NCBI GenBank assembly: GCA_022606425.2
Contig: JAHDVF020001045.1
Coordinates: forward strand, 620,001 to 684,000
From: Lepidostoma basale
Taxonomy: Eukaryota > Arthropoda > Insecta > Trichoptera > Lepidostomatidae
Direction: 5' to 3'
Length of the DNA: 64,000 nucleotides
This document shows positions 10,556-20,960 of the stretch, piece after piece. The notes beneath the pieces were generated by a model, which searched no databases, was not told the origin of the DNA, and was given only the letters and a program-made list of their open reading frames with translations. The stretch's first letter is position 1. Every line of letters starts with the position of its first letter. Made by a program: the position numbers and the translations under genes.

Positions 10556-11848
10556 GAAATATGTAGTGTATAATATTTGAATTTTGTAAAAATATTTACT
10601 AAAAAATAATGTGCATAATACAGTATTCAAAATTCTCTTTCCAAATGAACAACTAAATTCTATAGTTTAAACGCCTTAACCTTCAAAAAATACAATAGAT
10701 CAAATTGTTTTAATGTTTTGTTTAAAAAAACTAACGTTTTATTCTTGGATTTGAATTAAATTCGCTTATTATTGTTGCAGTTGAATCTATGATATATTGA
10801 TGCAGAACCAAATGAATTGTCGTATACTGTATTCGTGACACTTTCGTAAATAAGTTTACGTAAGACAGCTTCCATTGTTCCGTTTGCAGAGCTTCGGAAT
10901 AAACAACTTTGTATCAATAAATTAAGATACCACGTGGAGTATATTACACATGTTCGTACTAGACATCTCTACTAAGTAAACCGTTCGGTTAGTAGCACGC
11001 GAACAATAAACTTCGATACCAGCACTCGGCGTATAGCGGCCGCTTGGCTTCGTAGTTCTGATTCGTGACAGGGATACACCAAGTTCTAATACAACTTTTC
11101 TGAGACATATCCGAAGAGAATGTTTAAGTAATGTTACTACAATTTGATCAATCTTGCAATATTCATTGAATTTAGTCGCTCGAGTAAACTAGTGAAGGAG
11201 AATACGCGCCGTTTCTAAGCAATCGATATTTTTTTTATTACAAAAAAATGAAAGTTTTTCAATTCTTCTTCGTATCAATGGCAAAAAAGCTTTATACGAG
11301 TATATCACTGTGGTGTGCTAAAATGGTATATTTCTCATCTTTCTCTTGCCATTGTGGTGGAAGATTTGAATGACTTTTTATCATTTCTAATTCTTTTATC
11401 GTAATAGTTACCACCGTACATCATACGTAGAGGCGCATTTACCCCGAGTTTCAATAAAATAAAACCAAAATAAAAATATTCGAAGTGCTTTGAAAACAAT
11501 AATTTAGAAATAACGTGGTTTTTGCAATTTTTTTTTAATGATATAGAACTATGAATTATTAGTTTAATCAATGAAAACGTCACTTTTATTCTCCAAGTCT
11601 TATTATATTATATAGTAGTTACATATTTCGCCTTAAAGGGGCACTCTCTCAAATACTATTTTCATTAGATATTGTCCTAGAAAGGCGAAGCATCTCTCTC
11701 ATAAAATGTTTATGAACTTTTTTTAGAAATAGGAATATTTATCATTATTAAACATTGAATATATTGAAACGTTAATATTGAATGAAAAAAGGTGTTTCTT
11801 ATATACTCGTATATTTGGTTTTATTCCACTTGTTTTTTTTAATTACAG
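10556..11848. other. Probable intron or upstream sequence
   Basis: Unique AT-rich DNA with a mixed-composition part at 10780-11060. No exon seen. It precedes the exon at 11849. Confidence 0.35.
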
Positions 11849-11946
11849 GCAGATCGCTGCCTTCTCCTGGTCATTCATAGTAGATGCATCTGGAAGACCA
11901 GAAGATGACATCAAACTCCTTAATCCGTTAGATTTTAAAAGAACAA
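11849..11946 (+). CDS. Exon 1 of an unidentified plus-strand gene
   Basis: A polypyrimidine run and TTACAG acceptor (11842-11848) precede a frame that reads RQIAAFSWSFIVDASGR and PEDDIKLLNPLDFKRT. A GTAGAA donor follows at 11947. The exon starts with the third base of a codon and ends after the first base of one (phase 1). The next exon candidate, 28556, begins with the two missing bases, so the junction codon becomes AAC. The third-position composition is less AT-rich than the surroundings. I do not recognise the protein family. The acceptor is strong and the donor is ordinary. Confidence 0.55.
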
Positions 11947-12204
11947 GTAGAATAATTTTTTATTTTCAAATGCGAATTTCTGTAATTCGATTAATTTTTT
12001 TTACCTTGACTTCCTAAATAAGATCCATCTCTCATGCGTTTCTGGTACTTAAGCTATTCTCAAATAGTCTTTTTTTAAACTATAAACATTGTTATATTAT
12101 GTTTTGAGAAAAAAAAATGATTTGATTCAATTTGTTTCACGTAAAAGAACAGCGAATGTTTGTATTGCATCGCTGATTTAACTTATTTAGCTGAATTTAT
12201 TATT
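11947..12204. other. Intron sequence, AT-rich
   Basis: Contains a short repeat (12020-12060) also seen at 24780 and 59430 (complement): CATCTCTCATGCGTTTCTGG. Otherwise nothing. Confidence 0.4.
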
Positions 12205-12780
12205 AATTTAAAATAAATTTAAGGCGTGAACATTGCGGAATTCCATAATTACGTTTTTTTTATGAATTAAAACATTAAGAAAATTGAACGTGCTCTAACC
12301 ATATATATAAAGTGGTCAACCATAGATGTAGAAAATACTTTTTTCTATTAGATTTAGAAGAGATTTTCTATCCTAGTGTGTAAATTTATTATTACAACTT
12401 TCCTAGCATACAATCTTAATTATATCTTTATGTTACGATAAGCCACTTACCAATGTTAGCATAAGATTACTAACAAATACTAACAAATTATGTCACTAAC
12501 AATTCCTTTAATATGCTATTTTATATAGTCACGATACAGGCTATCCGTGTGGCAAGTACAGACCATAAACTTTTTTATCAAATGTAAATTATAATCATGT
12601 AAAATTAAAATAATAATAAAAACAAATAAGATAAAAAATAAATAAATAACAGTGTTTTACACCGTATTTCCACATTTTATATCTTTCTCCTGGTGATGAA
12701 GGTGTAAAGTCTTTGAAACATACCAAGAAAAATAAACTCAACAGTGGAAAAAAACAGTATTTCAATTCATAAAAAATCGT
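12205..12780. repeat. HH-A derivative with cap
   Basis: Cap at 12205-12262 (AAGGCGTGAACATTGCGG, then AATTCCATAA) followed by the HH-A outer end TTTTTTTATGAATTAAAACA. A single HH-A arm is at 12640-12780. The 370 bp between are unique. Confidence 0.55.
12684..12730 (+). ncRNA. Hammerhead-like motif, HH-A
   Basis: UUUCU pairs AGAAA as helix I. The core is CUGGUGA at 12690 (A6 to G), with an extra U, helix II GAAGG with UCUUU, GAA at 12715, ACAUAC and C. Decayed; activity not expected. Confidence 0.35.
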
Positions 12781-13137
12781 GAATTTATTATTGTATTTGA
12801 AATAAATGTCTCCCATCACTATCAAGTGTAAAAGTGAATTATTTATTCCGATACCAAGTTGACATTGTGTTGAGTTCATTCGTTGTTAGAGTAAACACAA
12901 GATTTGTTTAAAGTTTCGGAGTGGCGTAACTTAAACACAATTTATAATTAAACTGAACTCGCCTTACTAATTTCTTGACTTGTTTCTATCCAATATGTTT
13001 CGGGTCGCATTGCAGCCTGGTTTACATAATTGAGCAAATCAATATCTGCAATGTTCCCTATAATAATATAAACATGTGTTTGAGTATTTGTAAATCAAGC
13101 GTTCAATAGATTATTTTACTTCTTAACCAATAAACCA
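12781..13137. other. Unique intron sequence
   Basis: No feature recognised. Confidence 0.35.
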
Positions 13138-13245
13138 TCATAATACTCACATATCTCTATTATTCTGGTGTTCCTCACGCGATTTCTCAGTGTCGTGCCT
13201 GCTATCGTCCTCGGTGTCTTCATTTCTGAAGTCCTCAGAACATGG
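13138..13245 (-). pseudogene. LQ LINE fragment
   Basis: Minus strand: VLRTSEMKTPRTIAGTTLRN, then RVRNTRIIEICEY. Same family as 49010-49560. Cut by the MITE-D copy that follows. Confidence 0.6.
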
Positions 13246-13705
13246 ATTAATTTTATCTCAATAGAGACGAAGATGCAAACCGAAAACTAAATATGGTGAT
13301 CGAAGTGTTTACAGGACTTATTACCTGTCATTGGTTGGGTTAAGCGCACGCTTTATGTAATAACAACATTCCCCATTCCACCTTTCTTATGACCACCATG
13401 CCTGACAATTTTTTGGAAGTTGTATATATGTTACTATCCAACACCACAATTCACATGTCAGTTTCAATTTTCAGACCAGCGCCATCTATGAAAATAAGAT
13501 TAAATATATACAACTGAACATATATGAACATATATACAACTTCCAAAATATTGTCAGACATGGTGTTCATAAGAAAGGCGGAATGGGGAATGTTATAATT
13601 ACATAAAAGCGTGCGCTTAACCCAACCAATGACAGGTCATAAGTCCTGTAAACACCTCGGTCACCATATTCAGTTTCCAATTTGCATCTTCGTCTCTATT
13701 GAGAT
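13246..13705. repeat. MITE-D palindromic element
   Basis: Inverted arms of about 190 bp run from ATCTCAATAGAGACGAAGATG inward through GGACTTATTACCTGTCATTG, CCCCATTCCACC and GACAATTTTTTGGAAG. A short loop holds a CCAGCGCCATCTATG block. Non-coding, no hammerhead core. Confidence 0.7.
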
Positions 13706-13907
13706 CAAATTAATCCTTCATTCATCGTGTCAAGCCCCCTCGTCAATTTTCTTATCAATGTCAACTTTTCAAGTTCGCTGACATTTGAAATCTTATTTAT
13801 TTGATTGTTAAATTTTTTCTTCATTCTACTCGATTTAGCTTTATTCATGTTGTAAACATATACTTTCTCGTGCATTATTATTTAATTTATGTAATCCTTA
13901 TTTTAAA
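13706..13907. other. Unique intron sequence
   Basis: No feature recognised. Confidence 0.35.
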
Positions 13908-14372
13908 ACTATTAAGAAGCATGGAACTGGCAAAAGAAGGATGAAAGTAGAATAAATACAGTAGAAATGAGATCTCTTAGACGAATGTGTGGATACTCTG
14001 TGTATGATAGAGTGTCGAATGAAAATATAAGAAGTGAATGCGGTGCGAATAATGGTGTCATGAACAAAATAATGAAAGGATCATTAAGATGGTTTGGACA
14101 TATGGAAAGAATGAATGAAGAAAGAATGTTAAAAAAAACTATATGTTAATGATGTAAATGGAACCAGAAATAGAGGAAGACCGAGGAAAACGTGGCACGA
14201 TCAAATAAATCAAATATTGAATATCGGCCATGTGAGGAGTCAAAGAAATCGACGCGCGTGCATGACACGATGTATGAATGTTGAGGAAGCGAGAGAAATA
14301 TGTCAGGAAAGAAAGGTGTGGCAGTCCATTCTTTCTGCCTACCCTTTCGGGGAGACGGCGTGATGGTTAGTT
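13908..14372 (+). pseudogene. LT LINE 3' fragment with tail
   Basis: The frame reads WQKKDESRINTVEMRSLRRM, then VYDRVSNENIRSEC, NKIMKGSLRWFGHMERMNEE. A frameshift near 14132 (an extra A in the AAAAAAA run) follows, then GRPRKTWHDQINQIL, NRRACMTRCMNVEEAREIC and QSILSAYPFGETA. After the stop come CGGCGTGATGG and TTAGTTAG. The hairpin is CCCUUUCGGGG. Confidence 0.85.
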
Positions 14373-14754
14373 AGTTAAGTTTTAAAAAACTTTTTGTAAC
14401 TTTTGATAAACATCTACCCTTCACTGGATCCATTAATGATTCCCGCCATTTCCCGTGTCATTTTCCTCACCGTTCAATAAAGTTGCAGGTAATTTGAAGC
14501 GCGCCAGCTTCACCTACTTTGATGTATGACGCTCCTGTATTCGTAGTATCCACACGGAATCTAATATGCAAATAGGAACTTTCCTTTCCCGTGTGCACTC
14601 TACGTACAGTGTGGAAATAATACCGTATACAAACTAATATATAAATTGTAATAGCTTTTACACATCGTAACACACCACTTACATTATTTGATAAAGAAAT
14701 TTGAATATTATTTTGTTTTCGTTGCCTTATTTTTTAATTATTGATTTGTTTTAT
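14373..14754. other. Unique intron sequence
   Basis: Mixed composition, no gene or repeat recognised. Confidence 0.35.
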
Positions 14755-15060
14755 TATAAGGATTAATTGTATCTCAATAGAGACGAAGATGTAAATTGTT
14801 TTTCTGGGAACATAATGTGGTGGCCAAGGCGCTTACAGGACTTATGACCTGTCATTGGTTGGGTTGAGCGATCGCTTTATGATTAACAACATTCCCCATT
14901 CCGCCCTTCTTATGACCACCACATCTGACAAATTTATGGAACTTGTATATACTCGTATGCTAGAATCCCGCGCTTATCTTTACATATTTTAGTTATCTTT
15001 ACATATTTTAGCGTCATCTATAAAGAATCATGCTAAATGCTTCCCAATCTAAATAGATGA
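14755..15060. repeat. MITE-D copy, one arm plus inner block
   Basis: Left arm from ATTAATTGTATCTCAATAGA through GAGCGATCGCTTTATG and CCCCATTCCGCC to GGAACTTGTATATACTCG. The inner block has AATGCTTCCCAATCT and ATAGATGACGCTTGTG. The right arm is missing. A TA-CTCG-TA insertion at 14950 is absent from sister copies. Confidence 0.7.
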
Positions 15061-15164
15061 CGCTTGTGTAGAGTGTCTACAAGAATTTGTATACATTCAA
15101 AATGTTGTATTTATTTGTTATTTGCGGAATTAAATCCATTAAATTTTCTTGTTAATACAGATAT

Positions 15165-15725
15165 TTTTCAAGTGCCCTGTCGGGTCCTCCCAACGTTGGC
15201 GATCACCTTGGCGAACCTGTCCCTGTCCTGTGCCGCTCGGAACAGCTCCTCCACACTTCGGATGCCGGTCCACTACCTCACATTTCCCAGCCAGGACATT
15301 TGTCTCCTACCGGGCCCTCGCCGTCTCTTAACTTTCCCCTCCAATATCAGTTGGAGAAGGTGGTCGTTTTCCCCACGCAGTATATGACCCAGATGTGAAA
15401 TCTTCCGAACCTTGATAGTTGATAACAATTCCCTGTCAACTCTAGCTCGCCTCAGGACTTCGGTATTGATAACCATGTCTGTCCAGAGAATTCTGAGCAT
15501 TCGGCGATGGAACCACATTTCAAATGCTTCCAGTCTGTTCATTGAGTTGACTTTCGAGGTCCACGTTTTACATCCATACAATAAAACATACCACACATAG
15601 CATTTGATCAATCTCTGGCGGAGTTTTATGATTATGTTATCATTTCAGAAGAGTGATTTCATTTTATCAAACGTAGCTCTTGCTGCCTCAGTTCTGCATT
15701 TTATCTCTACATCTGGGTCAAGAGA
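15165..15725 (-). pseudogene. LB LINE 3' fragment
   Basis: Read on the minus strand: CYVWYVLLYGCKTWTSKV, MNRLEAFEMWFHRRMLRIL, HLGHILRGENDHLLQLILE, RRGPGRRQMSWLGNVR, then EWTGIRSVEELFRAAQDRDR. A frameshift separates the last two blocks. It ends at CAGGGCACTTG. Copies at 30722, 58385, 58700 and 60735. Confidence 0.8.
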
Positions 15726-15865
15726 TACTACAGATAATTGAATAATTGTTAGATAATACAGATAATTGAAGTAAATCTAAGAACATTTTGGTACCGTGAC
15801 AGTAAAAATTGAGTATAAGAAAAGTAAAAACTATGTTCAGTAATAAAATTAAGAATATTGAGCTC
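15726..15865. other. Short unique spacer
   Basis: Nothing recognised. Confidence 0.3.
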
Positions 15866-16105
15866 ATTACGACCTTCATGGCAGAGTGAAATGAGCTCTG
15901 ACTTCCACACCGAAGATCCCGGGTTCGATTCCCGGGGATGGCAGTGTGATTGTCACACTGTCTTTGGTCTGTTGTAGAATATACCTGACAATAAAATATC
16001 GATAGATTGGTTACCTATAACATGTCGTGTGAATCATCAATATAGCAATATATCAATAATAGCGAAAAATAATGTGTATACAGTAATTGGGTTCAAGCGG
16101 GTTCA
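15866..16105 (+). mobile_element. S2 SINE, near full length
   Basis: Head CGACCTTCATGGCAGAGTG, A-box region with GAGCTCTGACT, B box GGGTTCGATTCC at about 15931, the GATGGCAGTGTGATTGTCAC body, ACAATAAAATATCGATAG, then a GTATACAGTAATTGGGTTC 3' end. The best preserved tRNA-like head in the window. Confidence 0.8.
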
Positions 16106-16129
16106 GCGTATACAAGAAAAAAATACTTT

Positions 16130-16290
16130 ATTTCTCTTTTTTAAGACTTATACTAAAAAATAAAATTACATACACATGTTTCGGACAACCAGCCCGTCTT
16201 CAGTGATACATATTTAAAATATTATAAAATTGTTTACATGATCTGACAGATGTTATAAAGATTTATTTTGGAACGTTTATGCTTTTGTTA
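16130..16290 (-). repeat. HH-E arm
   Basis: The minus strand carries a hammerhead-like block at 16166-16208: CUGAAGA, an extra C, GGG...UCC helix II, GAA, ACAUGU. The base at the cleavage position is G, which should block cleavage. AT-rich flank typical of HH-E. Confidence 0.55.
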
Positions 16291-17094
16291 TAACAAATAT
16301 GAGTATTATGATTAAATTTAAAATATGATTTTTCTTTTATATCTCATTGGGGTTCAGGTAATTTCTTACGAGAATATAAAAGAAAATATAGAAGAAAAAA
16401 TAAATACAATTGAAAACGTCTGATTCCTAGAACTTTTATTATAATTTATGGAAATGACATTTTACACCTTTCAAATCAATCACAATTTTTCTAATTTTAA
16501 TAAATTTGTTAGAATGTACAGATTGCACAACTTATTATAAGGTGAACATAATGATATATTTGCCGATACACTACCCTCATTTAAATAAAATATATAAAGA
16601 GTTGTTTTGTTTGTCTATGGCTCATATTTGCATAGAACATTTACATTCCATCCATGTTATTGTTGTGCGCTATATTCCCATCTACCTAAAGGTAAGCGAG
16701 TCGTCGCTAGTAGCGTTAGTTAAAAAAATCAATTTTTGGATATATTTTGTTGACAGTTCACGTGCTTCGATAACTGCCAGTTTATTAATTCATATTTGGA
16801 GTTAAAAAAGGGCGTTCTTTTAAAATAAAAAATATTACTCCATTGCTGGGTGAGTACTTTATCATTGTCAATAATTTATTTCGTAATAAAAAAAATGTGA
16901 TGAAATATTTTCAAATTATGCATTATTGCACAATTACTATACAACAAACACACCAACACATTTGAATACAAACCATATTTAAATAACACGTTATTCTCTT
17001 TTTATATCTTACAACAAATAACTAGATTTTTTGTTAAAATGCATGAAATCATGGGAAAACAGTATAACTCATGTATGTTTTTTTTAAATCTTAA
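16291..17094. other. AT-rich unique sequence
   Basis: No gene recognised; a 99-codon frame at 16506-16805 has no domain I know. Confidence 0.35.
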
Positions 17095-17482
17095 ATATTG
17101 AGGCAGATATACGAATTAAATTTGTGTTTTTTTTCTATATTCGCCATAACTTTGTGTTGTGGATTCATTAACAATGTTTTTTTTTAACTTTATACACAAT
17201 ACGAATTTTATTTAAAAAATAAAATAACAACAATTAAAAACAACAGTGTTTCGGGCACAAAAGCCCTTCACCAGTGTTATAAATGTTTAAAAAAAAATCA
17301 TGAATGTGTTCAGTTTTAACAGATATAAAAATGATTTTTTTCGAACGCTTTAGTTAAAACAAAATTTTAAATATATACGTAAAATAATATTTTAAAGTTC
17401 TTATTGTAGTCCAGGTATTAATCTTACAACAAATAAAAAAAATCAATTATTTGAATTAAACTTAAATTTATTTTATTTTTTA
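17095..17482 (-). repeat. HH-E terminal region of a Penelope-like element
   Basis: The minus strand runs from AT-rich 3' sequence through the hammerhead-like motif at 17240-17280 to the HH-E end (CACAACACAAAGTTATGG, then CGAATATAGAAAAA). It lies downstream of the coding remnant at 17694-17866 on the same strand, with an LT scrap between. Confidence 0.55.
17240..17280 (-). ncRNA. Hammerhead-like motif, HH-E
   Basis: Minus strand: AACA, core CUGGUGA (A6 to G), an extra A, helix II GGGC/GCCC of 4 bp with a UUUUGU loop, GAA, then ACACUGU. The A6 change predicts loss of cleavage, but the layout is intact. Confidence 0.4.
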
Positions 17483-17625
17483 TAACAAAAAACCATCACG
17501 CCGTTTAGGCGGAGCGAATGGACCGCCACACAACTATATCCTGACACACCACTCTAGATTCCTCCACGTTCATACAACGAGTCATACACGCACGTCGATT
17601 CTTCCGACTTCTTATATGTATATTA
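17483..17625 (-). mobile_element. LT LINE 3' scrap (AACAAA-ended subfamily)
   Basis: Begins ACCATCACGCCGTTTAGGCG, with the hairpin deleted, and continues to TTCTTCCGACTTC. Truncated before the coding block. Confidence 0.6.
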
Positions 17626-17693
17626 TTATTACCCTTATTTACTTTAAACATTTTCTTTATTTTTAATTTCTTAAATTTCGAGATTATTCAGAG

Positions 17694-17866
17694 TTATATT
17701 ATTATTATTAACATGAAAAATTTCAGCGCCGTTATCTTTATTGAATGAACTTTTATTCTTTCTTTTAGGTCATTTCTTGTTTTTCCTAAATAAAAAGTTG
17801 AGCAATAATTACATTTCAGTTTATCAATTGAATAAATGTACGAGTATCTTCTTTGTCTTTTTTTAT
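17694..17866 (-). pseudogene. Penelope-like element, GIY-YIG endonuclease remnant
   Basis: The minus-strand frame reads YIYSIDKLKCNYCSTFYLGK, then TRNDLKERIKVHS, and stops in an ATA repeat. A CxxC pair, the YLGKT in the place of the YIGxT motif, and an R-x-K-x-H ending are the layout of the GIY-YIG domain at the C-terminus of Penelope-like elements. The RT domain is not present. Both sides are cut by LT fragments. A TA-CGAG-TA word sits at 17839. The call rests on motif layout only. Confidence 0.55.
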
Positions 17867-17867
17867 C

Positions 17868-17990
17868 TAACTAACTAACTAACTAACCATCACGCCGTCT
17901 CCCTGGAGGGGTAGGCAGAAATAATGGACTGCCACACTTTCCTTTCCTGACATATTTCTCTCGCTTCCTCAATATTCATGTCAATCTGAT
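17868..17990 (-). mobile_element. LT LINE 3' scrap with (TTAG)n tail
   Basis: CTAACTAACTAACTAACC at the left end, then CATCACGCCGTCTCC, the hairpin and the TCCTGACATATTTCTCTCGC coding end. Truncated after about 120 bp. Confidence 0.75.
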
Positions 17991-18484
17991 CGGTGTTGCA
18001 TAGCAATTGGGCGGTATTACGAATTTGTTGTATAAATCTAATTGAAGTATCCATTAAAACTCTTTGTGTTTTGTGTTGTGTTATGTTTATTATGAATATT
18101 TTTTCGTCAAGTGTACAAATATAAATTTAAATAAAGTAAAACGTATTTGTGAAAAACAGCAAATTCGTAATTGTGTAAAACAGTTAAAATGTGAAGTGAG
18201 ACAAGAAAAATTAACGTAAACATAGTGACTATGTATAGTAAATAACTAACTCGTAATTTACTAACCTAGTTAGTAACTAACTAACTAGGTAATTGATTTA
18301 TTTATTGTTTTTTGAACAACGATGTACAACTTCACATTTAATAATTAATACGAAAAGAAAATTTCTCTCATATTAATTTATACGTAATTTCCAAACATTT
18401 TAATAAAACATATAGAAATATGTTTTATTAAAATGTTTGGGAATAACATGTTTCGCCTGTCTAAGACATTATTTAATGTTAACG
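17991..18484. other. Unique sequence with one short palindrome
   Basis: A near-perfect inverted repeat at 18393-18445 (CCAAACATTTTAATAAAAC and complement) resembles HH-C arm ends. The rest is AT-rich. Confidence 0.45.
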
Positions 18485-18580
18485 CAAGTCATATTCTTCT
18501 TCCGACTTCTAACATGACCAACCTTTAAAATTTGATTAATTTGGTCATGCCATGTTTTCTTCGGTCCACCTCGAATTCGT
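18485..18580 (-). mobile_element. LT LINE scrap
   Basis: Matches the TTCTTCCGACTTCTAACATG to CATGCCATGTTTTC segment of the 6478-6903 copy. Confidence 0.6.
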
Positions 18581-18840
18581 TGATCAATTCGTTGGTTTGG
18601 ACAAATATTATGGAACACATAAATAATGAATCAATAAGAAAGTATACATTATCGATGTTTATGGATTGCAAGGTTGAGGAAACAAGTCATTTCCATAAAT
18701 TTAAATAAAAATTCTATTTCGTTTTTATTCGTATAAATTATGTAATATTAAGTAAAAGCAAAACTTTACAACGTGACTGAAAATTTTCAATTTGTCTTTT
18801 AGTAACATTGTCGCTTATTGAAAGGTGGTAAATTAATAAT
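18581..18840. other. Unique sequence
   Basis: Nothing recognised. Confidence 0.3.
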
Positions 18841-19000
18841 ATGGGCGCTACTGCAGACTGCTTCTTTGTTGGTCCAAACAGAGCTACACTAACAACAACA
18901 ACAACAACGGCGACGAATCAGTAATGAGCCAACAGCACAGAAGCTCTGCGCGGCACAGCCCGGCCCAGCTCGGCTCAGCTTAGCTCGTTTGTGCTGACTC
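18841..19000. other. GC-rich island
   Basis: A sharp composition change: an (AAC)n run followed by CGGCACAGCCCGGCCCAGCT and related CGGCTCAGC words. A 27-codon frame starting at 18841 ends at 18923. It could be a 5' UTR or promoter island or a simple expansion. No splice-supported coding was found. Confidence 0.4.
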
Positions 19001-19079
19001 TTACAATGTAATTAACTGCCAGCGTAAGGTGACAAAGGAAGTTGATTTGTTTTCCAGATACAAATCAATATCCTAATAT

Positions 19080-19430
19080 ATAAACGAACTAACGTAACTA
19101 ATGCTGGTATCAGGAATGAATTTACAACGGAAGAAAGTATTATGAACAAAATTTGATCATTGCGTTGGTTGAGACATATGGAACGTGTAGATGAAAATAT
19201 AGTGGTAAAGAAAGTATATATTATCGATGTGAATACATTGCAGAATAGAGAAAATATGGCATAAACAAATAAATCAAATAATAGTCCACCTTATTATAAG
19301 TCAGGAGAATCGACGAATACTTGTATGAATCGCTGTATGAACATGGACGAATCTAGAGAGGTGTATCAGGATAAAGAAGAGTGGCGTTCCATCTTCTCTG
19401 CCTAAGCTTTTAGGGAAAACATGTGATGTT
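19080..19430 (+). pseudogene. LT LINE fragment, highly diverged
   Basis: Recognisable blocks: TTGGTTGAGACATATGGAAC, GTAAAGAAAGTATATATTA and the last part up to GTGTATCAGGATAAAGAAG, with many stops and no TTAG tail. Confidence 0.6.
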
Positions 19431-19880
19431 AATAAAACTTACATAAAACAGACGTTTTCATTCGTATTAATTATTTAATGTGGAGTTTTGCATCATTCTT
19501 CAAGAAGCAATAAAAAACATGTTTTTACAGTAAAAAGTAAGGCTATGAAATATTTGATACGAATTAATACGAATTAAAACATCAGTTTTCTAGAAGTTTT
19601 ATTATATTTTATTGGAATGACATGTTTCGCCTTTCTAAGGCATTATCATATGTGACGAAATTTTACGAAGTTTGTTTCTAACTAACTAACTTTGATCTGT
19701 TTTTTTAAGTTTTATTGTTATTTATAGGAATGACATGTTTTGCTTGTCTAAGGCATCATCGAATTTAATAATGTCTTTCTAAAGCATTTTCAAACGCGAT
19801 AGTGCCTTAGAAAGGCGGTACATGTCATTCCCATAAATTATAATAAAACTTCTAGAAACAGACGTTTTCATTCGATTTAA
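19431..19880. repeat. HH-C cluster, several arms
   Basis: Four HH-C arm copies in alternating orientation share ATTAATTCGTATTAAAAC-type ends, CTAGAAGTTTTATTATA, GGAATGACATGTTTCGCC and CTAAGGCATTATC. The arm at 19733-19765 keeps CGAUGA before helix II on the minus strand. Confidence 0.65.
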
Positions 19881-20405
19881 TTACTAGGATTGAAACTGCA
19901 AAGAAGATCTACTTCGAATTATGTCGATACAATGGTACATTTTTCCTTTCGAGCTTTTCCAATACCCGCAATGTTCAACGTATTCAAAAATTCCGTAACA
20001 GAGCGCAAAACATTTACAGTACTCTTAAGTCGGCGTTACAGATATTTATCTTGTTCTTGGAATATTAGCGCGGGCGAGGAGCGAGTGCTGTGGTAATGAT
20101 TAGACGGATCCTGTACCGCGGGGAAATCTATGTTGAGTGAACAAATATTACACGTATTACGGAGCTCCTTCAAAAACAATAACACCCCCGCCACGCCGGC
20201 GGTATCCTGAAATATTAATATCCACGGCCATTCGAATTAGCTCGGGTTTCAAAGCATTTACGAAAATTTCTCTTACTCTCTTGGTTGAAGTTTTCTTCTA
20301 AACACTCGTATCATTGGCAAACATCTACCGTATTTTAAGATACATATAGGTACTCGTATATTCATGGATATGTATGTTATATCTAGATATACTCGTATAT
20401 CTATG
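19881..20405. other. Unique intron sequence
   Basis: Contains a GC-rich tract near 20170-20215 and two TA-CTCG-TA words (20351, 20390). No gene recognised. Confidence 0.35.
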
Positions 20406-20484
20406 GATGACGCCTTCGTGGCAGAGTAGCATGAGCTATCACACATAAGGTCCCGGGTTCGATTACCGGCGATGGCAGTGTGAT
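20406..20484 (+). mobile_element. S2 SINE head, truncated
   Basis: GACGCCTTCGTGGCAGAGTA, an A-box region, and B box GGGTTCGATTACC, then GATGGCAGTGTGAT. Cut after about 80 bp. Confidence 0.75.
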
Positions 20485-20499
20485 ATATTTTGTATGCAA

Positions 20500-20720
20500 C
20501 ACAAACTTAATTTTGTTTAAATTAAATATCAGACATGTTTCGGACAACCCGGTCCTTCCTCAGTGATATTATAATTATATTTAAAATGCTATAAAATTGT
20601 TTACAAATATGATCAGTTTTGACAGTTTTTTTTCAAATCTGATCATATTTGTAAACAATTTTATAATATTTTAAATATCTTTATAATATCACTAAGGAAG
20701 GACCGGGTTGCCCGAACATG
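20500..20720. repeat. HH-E foldback, complete
   Basis: Arms 20515-20640 and 20640-20730 are inverted copies (AAATATCAGACATGTTTCGG to CAGTGATATTATAA, then ATTTGTAAACAATTTTATAA and the reverse). The left arm holds the best hammerhead-like motif of the window and the right arm a decayed one. Confidence 0.7.
20525..20570 (-). ncRNA. Hammerhead-like motif, HH-E, best preserved
   Basis: Minus strand: helix I AAUAUCA with UGAUAUU (7 bp, perfect), core CUGAGGA (fits CUGANGA, since position 7 is free), one extra A, helix II GGAC/GUCC with a CGGGUU loop, GAA, self-complementary ACAUGU, and C at the cleavage position (20532). Every catalytic position is present. The only departure is the extra base after A9, a variation known in the chrysanthemum chlorotic mottle viroid hammerhead. 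The matching right-arm motif (20677-20728, +) has CUAAGGA and a lost A, so it should be inactive. Confidence 0.6.
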
Positions 20721-20724
20721 TCTG

Positions 20725-20960
20725 ATATATATATACATATTTTTTTAAAGTAAGTGTTATAAACAAAGTATATAAAAAAGAAAATATTTTTTTATAATAT
20801 TTTAAATATTTATATAATATCACTGATGAAGGGCTGGTTAATCCGAAACATGTTAGATATTGAATTTTTATTTTTTAATAAATGTGAGTGTTGTATACAA
20901 AGTATATAAAAAAAGAAACATTAAACATCTACAACACAAGTTATGGCGAACATAGAAGAA
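20725..20960 (+). repeat. HH-E arm, full 3' end
   Basis: Core at 20815-20860, then TTTTTAATAAATGTGAGTG, GTATACAAAGTATATAAAAA and the ACAACACAAGTTATGGCG, AACATAGAAGAAAT terminus that also closes other HH-E copies. Confidence 0.65.
20815..20860 (+). ncRNA. Hammerhead-like motif, HH-E
   Basis: AUAUC pairs GAUAU after one mismatch (helix I). The core is CUGAUGA at 20823 (perfect), then an extra A, helix II GGG...UCC, GAA at 20845, ACAUGU, and U at the cleavage position. U at position 17 is permitted but poor. Confidence 0.5.

Noticed and set aside
13246..13705. Hammerhead core in MITE-D (GGAAACAG near the arm ends of sister copies)
   Set aside because: No CUGANGA block or paired helix II lies upstream, and the GAAAC is not followed by a self-complementary stem.
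15866..16105. Functional tRNA gene
   Set aside because: The A and B boxes are tRNA-like, but there is no acceptor stem or complete cloverleaf, and many copies share a long non-tRNA body, so it is a SINE.
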